From Geobacter sp. FeAm09 (lineage in GTDB: Bacteria > Desulfobacterota > Desulfuromonadia > Geobacterales > Pseudopelobacteraceae): a stretch of DNA of 64,000 bases. Position numbers and translations under genes: made by a program. Below, in pieces: positions 47,189 to 55,800 of this stretch. Every line of letters starts with the position of its first letter. The stretch's first letter is position 1. The stretch covers positions 2,242,501 through 2,306,500 of the forward strand of contig NZ_CP042466.1 in assembly GCF_008330225.1 (NCBI RefSeq). Direction: 5' to 3'. The notes below the pieces were generated by a model that made no database searches, was not told the origin of the DNA, and saw only the letters and a program-made list of their open reading frames with translations.

Positions 47189-47216
47189 AAAAGAGGGGGG
47201 CTAACGCTCCCCCATC
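47189..47216 (-). terminator. Intrinsic terminator between the distal operators and tpsA
   Basis: On the minus strand TGGGGGAGC-gtta-GCCCCCC (one A/C mismatch) is followed by TCTTTTCG. It would end a transcript beginning near 47390 before it reaches the proximal tpsA promoter. Confidence 0.6.
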
Positions 47217-47389
47217 GCAGGGAAGGGTGTTATGGATGAATCCGGAAGAGACGGAAAACTGCGTAGAAGTGTTGCTCATCGGAACGGCACGTGCAGCTTC
47301 CCCTGGCAGTTGGCGGACCGGGGAGACCGGGACAAAGCGGCGGCGTTGCCTGCAATGAAGGAGCGGCGGATAATGCGGGCGGCGCACAC

Positions 47390-47414
47390 ATAATATAGTC
47401 TACCACATAACGCA
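47390..47414. promoter_or_regulatory. ModE-type operator, distal upstream of tpsA
   Basis: Toward tpsA: TGCGTTATGTG, six bases, then TATATTATG. Both half-sites resemble those at 33789 and 47137. It precedes the untranslated stretch that ends at the 47189 terminator. Confidence 0.6.
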
Positions 47415-47463
47415 TGGCAGATATTTTCAGTGCAATGTTGAAAAGATGGAAAAGTTCGGCCTT

Positions 47464-47489
47464 TCGATGTATACCTTATTACATAATGC
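47464..47489. promoter_or_regulatory. ModE-type operator in the divergent region
   Basis: TCGATGTATA, six bases (CCTTAT), then TACATAATGCA. A symmetric palindrome with the same half-site spacing as the other sites. Confidence 0.55.
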
Positions 47490-47521
47490 ATACCAAAATG
47501 ACAAAATAATAGCAACTACCT

Positions 47522-47556
47522 GTTATATAAGTCTTTTATACGTTTCACGTTATATA
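47522..47556. promoter_or_regulatory. ModE-like half-sites in tandem
   Basis: GTTATATA, six bases, TTATACG (47522-47542), followed closely by CGTTATATA (47548-47556), whose partner half is poor. These are weaker than the other sites. Confidence 0.4.
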
Positions 47557-48007
47557 CTCACATGACCAAATGTTTTCATATTGATTTTACTGCCCGCATA
47601 ATGTGCAGTAAATATTCGTAATTCGAGCCTCCGCCAGAGGGGCGAGTCCGGGATATTCATTAAAAGAAGAGGTATTTTAATCATTTCCAGGAAAATTATT
47701 ATTTTGATAAGCCATTTTATCATATTGATAGTCTGCTGCCTCTTCAAGAAGCAGCCTGCCTAAAAAAGATCAACCGCCGGCAGCAGAGGCTCCCCCGCCT
47801 GTTGGCACCCGAAAAGCAATTCATTTAATATAAATGCCGGTCCTGGTCGCGCCGGGTACATACAGGCGCAGACGTTCTCATATTCGAGCGGTTATTGAAT
47901 GCTCGGCAAAATTGGGGTGAAAACCAACTACACGGGCAAAGAAACGTAATAAAAAAGCGATATTGTGCCATTGACAATAAAACAACCGGTGCTGTACCTT
48001 CACATCC

Positions 48008-48358
48008 ATGCAAAATGAAATAACGCCATATGATGGTTCCCAAAAACTTCAGGTCTGTGCCAAAGTCTGGTTTGAGTTGGATGGCCGGAGAGTATTCGGC
48101 GAGGGGCGGGCAAAGCTGCTTCGCCTGGTGCAGGAAACGAAATCCATTAACCTCGCTGCAAAGAAAAAGGGAATATCGTTCCGGCGGGCATGGGGGATAA
48201 TTAAGGAAATGGAAGAGATCCTGGGCGTCACGCTCGTGGAAAAAAGAAGGGGCGGGGTTGGTGGCGGCATGGCAATCGTTACGCCAAAAGCGCTAGAATT
48301 GATCGAGAGTTACGAAAAGATCAACACTGAATTCAAACGTTCCATGCAAAAAAAATAA
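48008..48358 (+). CDS. ModE-like winged-helix regulator lacking TOBE domains
   Basis: A 116-residue protein that is essentially only the N-terminal DNA-binding domain of ModE: VWFELDGRRVFGEGRAKLLR, the helix-turn-helix TKSINLAAKKKGISFRRAW, and the hinge EKRRGGVGGGMAIVTPKALE. The molybdate-binding MOP/TOBE modules are absent and no truncated remnant follows, so any metal sensing must come from elsewhere or from partnering with the full ModE at 31425. No clear Shine-Dalgarno precedes the ATG. It is surrounded on both sides by ModE-type palindromes, which it probably binds (inference). Confidence 0.82.
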   Translation: MQNEITPYDGSQKLQVCAKVWFELDGRRVFGEGRAKLLRLVQETKSINLAAKKKGISFRRAWGIIKEMEEILGVTLVEKRRGGVGGGMAIVTPKALELIESYEKINTEFKRSMQKK

Positions 48359-48377
48359 GAGACCGCCAATTTTTTTC

Positions 48378-48406
48378 TTGACCGTTATGCACCTTAGGCA
48401 TAACGT
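48378..48406 (+). promoter_or_regulatory. Candidate promoter overlapping a ModE-type palindrome
   Basis: TTGACC (48378-48383) with TAACGT (48401-48406) at 17-base spacing. The perfect palindrome CGTTATGC, seven bases, GCATAACG (48383-48405) fills the spacer, as expected for a repressor operator. The -10 box is poor. Confidence 0.45.
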
Positions 48407-48411
48407 AAGAC

Positions 48412-48435
48412 GAAATATAACTATCGACATAACGG
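48412..48435. promoter_or_regulatory. ModE-type operator upstream of leader copy A
   Basis: GAAATATA, six bases, GACATAACGG. The right half matches the sites at 33789 and 48551 almost exactly. Confidence 0.55.
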
Positions 48436-48440
48436 CAATG

Positions 48441-48540
48441 GGCATTCCTTACCTCACCCGGACAGTGCAGAAGAAAACCGGGCAACGGGGCGCCGTAAAC
48501 AGCGCTACCCCCCTGTTTGCCCGTGTCCGATGGATGTTGT
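48441..48540 (+). ncRNA. Structured leader, copy A
   Basis: Nested complementary segments can be read directly: CGGACA with TGTCCG on the outside, then CGGGCA with TGCCCG, then GGGG with CCCC, then GCGC with GCGC closing a CGTAAACA-type loop. The CAACGGGG...CCCCCCTGTTTG core also appears, as CAAAGGGG...GCCTCCCTGTTTG, in copy B. No ribosome site or frame follows it; the next feature is another operator. Confidence 0.45.
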
Positions 48541-48550
48541 TCTTCGTACC

Positions 48551-48575
48551 GTAATATAAATGTAAACATAACGAA
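48551..48575. promoter_or_regulatory. ModE-type operator upstream of leader copy B
   Basis: CGTAATATA, six bases, AACATAACGA. It lies between leader copies A and B, so copy B probably has its own promoter. Confidence 0.62.
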
Positions 48576-48589
48576 GTGCGGATATTTTC

Positions 48590-48700
48590 TCTCGCCCGGG
48601 GCAGTACGGCCTGTCGTCCATGCCATGGGAACCGGGCAAAGGGGTGGCGCTGGAAACGGCGTTGCCTCCCTGTTTGGAAAGAAACTAACACCACGGCCCT
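48590..48700 (+). ncRNA. Structured leader, copy B
   Basis: It contains ACCGGGCAAAGGGGTGGCG, a GGAAAC loop, then GTTGCCTCCCTGTTTGG, giving an AGGG/CCCT stem with an inner GGCGC/GCGTTGCC pairing. Position and order of elements match copy A, and it ends just ahead of an intrinsic terminator, as riboswitch leaders do. It is not a c-di-GMP riboswitch by its conserved strings. The ligand is unknown; a Mo- or W-cofactor is a guess from context. Confidence 0.45.
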
Positions 48701-48705
48701 GCGAC

Positions 48706-48733
48706 CGGCGGATGTTGTTTTTCGCCGTTTTTT
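48706..48733 (+). terminator. Intrinsic terminator in the leader of the secreted-protein gene
   Basis: CGGCG (48706-48710) pairs with CGCCG (48723-48727) and is followed by TTTTTT (48728-48733). It is 210 bases upstream of the start codon, so it probably acts as an attenuator or insulates the gene. Confidence 0.7.
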
Positions 48734-48856
48734 GGTACGCGGGACATGCTTGGTGCTGCGAACAGGCAGTGAAGGTGATTTCAGGAGGAGTGGCCAGGGG
48801 CGACAACGGTCGAGGCGGCGATGGGAATCGGTCCGGGAAGATGCGGGTGCAAGTTC

Positions 48857-48902
48857 CTGTTTCAGAAGTGCCGGTTTCTGCAATTTGTTAACCAGACGCT
48901 AC
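48857..48902. repeat. Left inverted repeat flanking the secreted-protein gene
   Basis: 46 bases beginning CTGTTTCAGAAGTGCCGG and ending AACCAGACGCTAC. Its reverse complement recurs, with a three-base insertion and few changes, at 49761-49809 on the other side of the gene. Confidence 0.85.
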
Positions 48903-48942
48903 AGAACACGAATCAAAAAACGTAATGAAAGGAAAAAACTGA

Positions 48943-49752
48943 ATGGGAACTCGTTTTTCGTTATTTGCGCTCATGTTCACCGTCGTCACCTCCATGGCCT
49001 CGATTGCATACGGCGGCTCGTACCTGACTTCGGAAAGTTTCGCGGTCAGCGCCGGCGGTAACCACGCAGGCACCTCGACCACCTGCATGGTCATGAACGG
49101 TGGGTCCACCTGGTCGGGCGGCGCGTCCGGGCTCCAGGGGTCGGACGGCACCAATATGAGTTGCGGCAATTCTTTGGCCGCCAACGTCGCTCTCAAATTC
49201 AACGTGGGCGCGACGGTGGCCGCGCTGAACGCCGCCTACGGGGTTGGTGGCTGGACGATTGAAAACCCGAAACTGACCTTCCAGTACACCCTCTACGCCA
49301 ACAATACCCGCTTCAACGGCGGCGCCGGCGATTTCAACATCTACTGGGTCGGCAACGACGGCTGGTCATACAACTCAAACCCGCCTGTCTATGCTTCCTC
49401 GCCGACAACAGCATTCAGCAGTTGGGCCGGCAGCTATGCCCTTCTTACCGCCAGTGCGGCCAATTACCCCTGGACCACCAGCAGCTACACCGGCGACGCA
49501 TCCGACTGTGCCCAATCCGTTTGGACCACTGACAAGACCGGGAACAAACAGGCCGTCGTCACCTATGACCTCGATGCGGCTTCCGGCTTCGTGGGCGACA
49601 TTACCGGAGCCACGAACGGGGGAGACTACAATAACGTCTCGCTCTACCTGATGCCGGTCAATCCTGCTGCCTCATACCTTGGATTGACCATCTTCACGGG
49701 CGGCGGCACCACGCTCCCGACCCTGAGTTTCGACGTCGTAAGCGTCCCGTAA
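48943..49752 (+). CDS. Secreted protein of unknown function, between inverted repeats
   Basis: A 269-residue protein with a clean signal peptide (MGTRFSLFALMFTVVTSMASIAYG). The mature part is rich in Gly, Ser, Thr, Asn and Trp (TWSGGASGLQGSDGTNMSC, NIYWVGNDGWSYNS), predicted all-beta, with three Cys and no membrane anchor, lipobox or sorting motif. It ends LPTLSFDVVSVP. I recognise no family; it reads like a beta-sandwich extracellular or spore-coat-like domain. It lies behind an attenuated leader with ModE-type operators and is exactly bracketed by inverted repeats of about 48 bases, so it may be part of an invertible or mobile cassette. Confidence 0.8.
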   Translation: MGTRFSLFALMFTVVTSMASIAYGGSYLTSESFAVSAGGNHAGTSTTCMVMNGGSTWSGGASGLQGSDGTNMSCGNSLAANVALKFNVGATVAALNAAYGVGGWTIENPKLTFQYTLYANNTRFNGGAGDFNIYWVGNDGWSYNSNPPVYASSPTTAFSSWAGSYALLTASAANYPWTTSSYTGDASDCAQSVWTTDKTGNKQAVVTYDLDAASGFVGDITGATNGGDYNNVSLYLMPVNPAASYLGLTIFTGGGTTLPTLSFDVVSVP

Positions 49753-49760
49753 TGAAGGTA

Positions 49761-49809
49761 GTAGCGTCTGGTTACCAAACTGCAGAAACCCGGTCGGTCT
49801 CTGAAACAG
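49761..49809. repeat. Right inverted repeat flanking the secreted-protein gene
   Basis: 49 bases beginning GTAGCGTCTGGTTACC and ending TCTCTGAAACAG, the imperfect reverse complement of 48857-48902. It lies 46 bases before the start of the giant repeat protein. Confidence 0.85.
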
Positions 49810-49854
49810 CGCAGATAGTACCGCATCACCCAATATGTCAGGGGGACTTCAAAG

Positions 49855-52800
49855 ATGCCTCAGAAAATGTCAAGAAGGTTACGGAGTTGGAAAAATAATC
49901 TGATGATCCGGTTCTGGCGCAGGCTGTGGAGGTGTATCCCGGCCGCCATGCTGCCGGTCGCGGCGGTGGCGCTCTTTTTCGCGCCGACCGCCTGGGCGGG
50001 CGTGACCTCCAGCGGCGACATCTCTCCCGCCACCGACCCGAGCACCTGGACCTCGAGCACCGCGGCATACATCGGATACAATACGGGCGATGGCTCCCTG
50101 GGCATCGACGGCGGCAGCACCGTGACCGACAGCACGGCACGGCTCGGGTACGCCGCCGGGAAAACGGGAACCGCTACCGTGGACGGTTCCGGCTCCAAAT
50201 GGACCAACTCCAGCGGCCTTACCTTAGGCTATTACGGCACCGGGACGCTCACCATCACCAACGGCGCCTCCGTTACCGGCGGCAGTAGCGGCTTTAGCCT
50301 TGGCCTCTATGCCGGATCAAACGGCAGTGTAACCGTTAATGGTACGGGTTCGACGTGGAGCAGCAGTGGCCCCCTGAACGTCGGCTATTCAGGCGCTGGG
50401 ACGGGGACGGTTGCCGTTACCAACGGCGCAACCGCCGGCAGTGGCTATGGCACTATCGCCAACGGCACCGTCACCGTGGACGGTACCGGCTCGACATGGT
50501 CTACGACTACGATGAACGGGAGCTACGGCCTTTTTGTAGGCTCGAGTGGTACTGGAACTCTCAATATAACCAACGGTTCTGCGGTTTCGGTCGTAGGGGC
50601 GACTACCGTCGGCAGCCTCGGAAAGATCAACTTCGGCACCGCCGGCGGCGCCCTCACCACCGGCATGCTCTACGCCTCGCCGTCGCTGATAACCGGCACC
50701 GGCACGATCAACACCTCCGGTATGGTGAGCGACCTGGACCTGACCCTCGACGCCTCCCACGGCACCACGCAAACGGTCACGAAAAACAATATTGCCTATA
50801 ACTTGACCCTGGCCGCCACCAACCCGCTCGGTTTCGGATATCTCGGTTCGGGAACCCTGAGTATCACGGGGGGCGCCACCGCCACATCCAAGGTCGGCTA
50901 TCTCGGCTACCTGGCCGGCTCCACCGGTGCGGCAACCGTCAGCGGGTCCGGTTCCAAGTGGACCGACAACGCCGAACTGTACATAGGATATTCCGGCGCC
51001 GGGTCGCTTGCCATCGCGAATGGCGGCACGGTCACGAATACCTCCTACGGCTATATCGGCAACAACGCCGGCTCCACAGGCAGCGTCACCGTCGACGGCG
51101 CCGGCTCGACGTGGAACAACTCCAACACCCAATTGTATGTAGGGAGTTTCGGCAGCGGGACGCTTGCCATCACGAATGCCGGCGTGGTCAGCAATCTCGG
51201 CGCCTATCTCGGCTACAACGCCGGCTCCAGCGGCACGGTCACCGTCGATGGCCCGGGCTCGCAATGGAATACCACCGGCGATCTTACCTTAGCTTACTTA
51301 GGCACGGGGAAACTGAGTATTCTCAACGGCTCGAAGGCTACCGTCACGGGCAAGACCACCCTCGGCACCTCGGGGAGTCTCGATTTCGGTCCCAACGGCG
51401 GCACCCTCACCACCGGCATGCTCTACGCTACGCCGGCCCAGATATCGGGCAGCGGCACCATCACCACCAACGGCATCATCAGCGACGTCAATCTCGTCTT
51501 CGACGCCTCCCACGGCGTGAGCCAATCCTTTGCGCAGAACGGCATCGTCTACAACCTGAACCAGTCCGCCGCCAACCCGCTCGGGGTAGGGTATCTGGGT
51601 ACGGGCAGCCTGAACATCTCGGGCGGCGTCACCGTTACATCCTCCAGCGGTTATATCGGCGGCAATAATGCCAGCGGCACCGGCACGGCAACCGTTAGCG
51701 GCGCAAACTCCAAATGGATCAACAGCGGCCTGCTGAACATCGGTACCGCTGGCACCGGTGCACTCAGTATACTGAACGGCGGCTACGTCAGCGATACGGT
51801 CGGTACCGTCGGTTACAAAGGCACCGTCACCGTGGACGGGTCGGCCACCCTGGACGGCACGACCACGCCCTCCACGTGGCTCAACAGCACCAGCCTCACC
51901 CTCGGCAACTATTTAGGCGGCGGAAGGCTCAACATCAGCAATGGTGGTTTGGTGTCCGTCACCGGCGCAACGACCGTCCTGAGCGGCAGCGCCATCAACT
52001 TCACCGGCGGCACCCTCACCACCGGTTCGCTCTTTGCCTCGCCGCCGGCGCAAATGTCGGGTAGCGGCACGATCAACGCCTCCGGCCTGGTCGTGGATGC
52101 GGATCTGGTCTTCGACGCATCTCACGGCGCCACTCAAACCCTGGCGCTGAACGGCGTTACGACGAACCTGACCCAGAGCAGCGCCAGAGAGCTCGGGGTC
52201 GGCTACTTCGGTACGGGGACCCTGAACATCTCGGGCGGTGCCGGTATCGCATCGTCCACCGGCTATCTCGGCTACAATGCCGGGTCGAACGGTACGGCAA
52301 CCGTTGACGGCGCAAACTCCCGGTGGACCAATACGACCCTGAACGCGGGCAATTCCGGCACCGGCACCCTCAGCATCACCAACGGCGGCTACGTCAAAAG
52401 CACCACCGCCGGCATTGTCGGCGTCAGCGCCGGTAGCACCGGCATCGTCACCGTGGACGGCTCGGCCACCGCCGACGGCACGACAACGCCCTCGACCTGG
52501 GAGAACAGCGCCGCCCTCACCGTCGGCTCGGCCGGCAATGGGAAGCTCAACATCACCAACGGCGGCTACGTCAAAAACACCACAGCCGTCATCAGCAACA
52601 GCAGCGGTTCCGCCGGTGCCGTCGTCGTGGACGGCGCCGGCTCGAAGTGGGAGAACAGCAGCACCCTTGCCGTCGGCAGCAGCAGCGCCACCGGGACGTT
52701 CAACGGGTCGCTCAGGGTCGGCAACGGCGGCTACGTCAGCAATACCAACGCAACCATCAACAACTCCGCTGTCGCCGCCGTCGACGGCGCAGCCACGGTG

Positions 52801-55800
52801 GCCGGCGTCACGACCCCCTCCCAGTGGCTCACCACCGGCACCCTTGCCGTCGGCGGCCTGTACGGCGCGGGTACGATCAACGTGACCAACGGCGGGTATG
52901 TCAAGAATACCGGAGCCGCCACGATCGGTTACAACAACAATAACGACAAGAATATCGTCAGCGTGGCCGGAACGGGCTCGAAGTGGGACAACAGCAGCAC
53001 CCTTGCCCTCGGCTCCATCCAGAACAGCAACAAGACCGTGAACGGCATCGGCAGGCTCAATATCGGCAACGGCGGGACCGTTACGACGACGGGCGTCACC
53101 ATCAACAGCACCTCGACCCTGACCACCGACGCAGGCGGTACGCTCACCGTCGGCAGCGGCGGCATCACCAATTACGGTGTCATCCGCATGGTTGCGGGTG
53201 CGGCGACGACGAACGGCGTCTTTACCCCCATCTCCGCCGGCACCTGGGCAAATACCATCACCTATACCACGGTCACACCCAACGTAACGTTCACCGGCAC
53301 CGTTCAGGCCCTGGGAGGGGTGTACGACGCCACCGCCCACACGGTAACCGTTGCTCCGGCGGCAACGACCACTGCCGGCACAGCCTCCACCTTCGACCTG
53401 GCCTCGACCCAGCGCGTGCTGGTCACCGATGCCGGCACGGGCCAGGCGGTCGGAGCAGCTTTCCAGGCCACGACGTCCTCAACCAGCCTGACCTTCAATG
53501 CAACCGCCATCGGCGGGACGGAACTGACCTCACTGCAGGGCACCACCAGCACGCCGGTGCTTGGCGGGTGGGACTTCACCACCGCCGGCTACACCTCCGG
53601 CGACCCGGTCTATCTTTCGTTCTCCGTCAGTTCGGGACAGGATCAATCCGGCCTTATGGTCTGGAAGTATAACAGCGGGACCGCCACCTGGTCGAAGTAC
53701 GCGGCCGGCGACCTGGTCCATGACGGCGCCTATGCCGGCTTCACCGTTACCGACCTCGGCACCTATGCAATAACCAGCGGCTCGGTGGCAGCTCCCGGCG
53801 CGCCCACCGGGGTAACCGCCGTGGCCGGCAACGGCCAGGCCGCCGTTACCTTCACGCCGCCCGCCAACAACGGCGGCAGCGCCATCACCGGCTACACCGT
53901 CACCTCCAGCCCGGCGGGAGGGGTGGACAGCAATGCCGGCTCCCCCGCCACCACCCATATCGTTACCGGCCTGACCAACGGCACCTCCTATTTCTTTACC
54001 GTCACCGCCACCAATGGGCTTTTGACCAGCGTCGCTTCCACGTCGTCGTCAAGCTCCGTCACTCCCACCGCGTCCCTCACCGTACCCGGAGCGCCCACCG
54101 GGGTTAGCGCCGTGGCCGGCAGCGGCCAGGCGGTCGTGACCTTCACCGCACCCACCGACACCGGCGGCAGCGCCATCACCGGCTACACCGTGACCTCCAG
54201 CCCGGCGGGCGGGGTGGACAGCAACGCCGGCTCCACCGCCAAGTATCATACCATCACCGGCCTGACCAACGGCGTCACCTACACCTTCACCGTCACCGCC
54301 ACCAATGCGTTAGGGACCGGCGCCGGCGCAACATCCAACAGCGTCACCCCCACGATGCCTCTCTTTGCGCCCAGCGCCCCGACCGGCGTCACCGCCACAC
54401 CCGGTGCCTCCCAGGTGACCGTGAGCTTCAACGCACCGGTCTCCGACGGCAACAGCGCCATCACCGGCTACACGGTCGTCTCCTCACCCGGCTCCATAAC
54501 CGCCACCGGTACGGCCAGCCCGATCACCGTTACCGGTCTGACCAACGGTACCGCCTATACCTTCACCGTCACCGCCACCAATGCGATCGGAACCAGCGCC
54601 TCCGCAACATCCGGCAGCGTCACCCCGAGCTCCGGCCCCGGCGCCCCCACGGGGGTCAGCGCCGTGGCGGGCAACGGCCAGGCGACCGTGAGCTTCACGG
54701 CGCCCGCCGACAACGGCGGCAGCGCCGTCATCGCCTATACGGCGGTTTCCACACCCGGCTCCATAACCGCCAGCGGCACGGCCAGCCCGATTACCGTTTC
54801 CGGCCTGACCAACGGTACCGCCTATACCTTCACCGTCACCGCCACCAACGCCGTCGGCAGCGGTATCGCTTCCGGCTCATCCAATAGCGTGACTCCGTAC
54901 ACCGTGCCCGGCGCACCCACGGGGGTCACCGCCGTTCCCGGCTACACCCAGGCTGTCGTGAGCTTCACCGCTCCCTCGTCCAACGGTGGCAGCGCCATCA
55001 CCGGCTATACCGTGGTCTCCAACCCAACGGGCGGGGTGGACAGCAACGCCGGCTCCACCAGCCTGAGCCACACCATAACCGGGCTGACCAACGGCACCGC
55101 CTACACCTTCACCGTCACCGCCACCAACGCGGCCGGCAGCGGCGCCGCTTCCGATCCGTCCAGCAGCGTCACCCCCGCTATTCCTTCTACACCGACGACG
55201 GTCACCCTGTTCTCGGACTATCAGACCTACGTGGTTTCCGGCAGCGATGCGCCTTCGAACACCACCGGCGCCACCTATGCCGATACGAGTTTCTACAGCA
55301 AAGGCGCCATGATGATTTCGGCACCGGCAGCCACAACGTACTACCCGAACCCGCGTACCATGAACTCGTTGTTCAGCTTCAATACGGCCGTCGACAAAAA
55401 GGGCAAGGGGGGCACCTACGCCCCCGCCAACGGCAGCACCGACGTGATCGGCGCCGATATCAAATCGGCCTTCAACAGCACGTATGGCACGGGCAACTGG
55501 TACATCTCCTCGGTCAGCATTGCCCTGGCGTCCAATTATACGGAGGAAGGCATTCAGCCCAACAACCCTGATTTCAACAAGGTGGCTTCCGGGCTGTTTA
55601 CCTTCAAACTGTTGGGCGGCAACCCGGAGATCTCCACAACCACCTGGAATACGCTCCAAACGTACCTTGCCCTCCCCACAACCACTGCGACAACCATAGG
55701 GACGTTCCAGTGGAATGCAACCGCGACCGGCACCAACAATACCAGCGCAGAGCCGCAGACGACCTACAGCCTGACGGTCAACGACAGCCTCACCACGGCA

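Larger units (their letters stand above)
46972..48007. other. Divergent control region of tpsA and the ModE-like gene
   Basis: About 1 kb without a supported gene. In minus-strand order it holds a set of ModE-type palindromes (47548, 47522, 47464, 47390), an untranslated stretch ending in a terminator (47189-47216), the tpsA-proximal operator (47137-47161) and a structured leader. 47560-47830 is markedly AT-rich and has a TTTACTGC/GCAGTAAA inverted repeat (47586-47612). TTGACA at 47971 may be the -35 of the ModE-like gene, but its -10 is weak. Confidence 0.6.
48359..48942. other. 584-base control and leader region of the secreted-protein gene
   Basis: No gene is supported. In plus-strand order it holds two ModE-type palindromes (48383, 48412), a structured leader copy (48441-48540), a third palindrome (48551), a second related leader copy (48590-48700), an intrinsic terminator (48706-48733) and the left inverted repeat (48857-48902). 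The layout is operator-leader-operator-leader-attenuator-gene. Confidence 0.6.

Noticed and set aside
47230-47415. A 61-codon minus-strand frame starting inside a ModE-type box
   Set aside because: The start codon is part of the operator, and the composition looks like a random reading of a structured leader.
47550-47747. A 65-codon minus-strand frame with a hydrophobic stretch
   Set aside because: It lies in an AT-rich control region, lacks a good ribosome site and resembles no known protein.
48590-48735. c-di-GMP (GEMM) riboswitch, common in Geobacter
   Set aside because: The conserved GGCAAACC and GACGCAAAGCC strings of the class I motif are absent in the required order.
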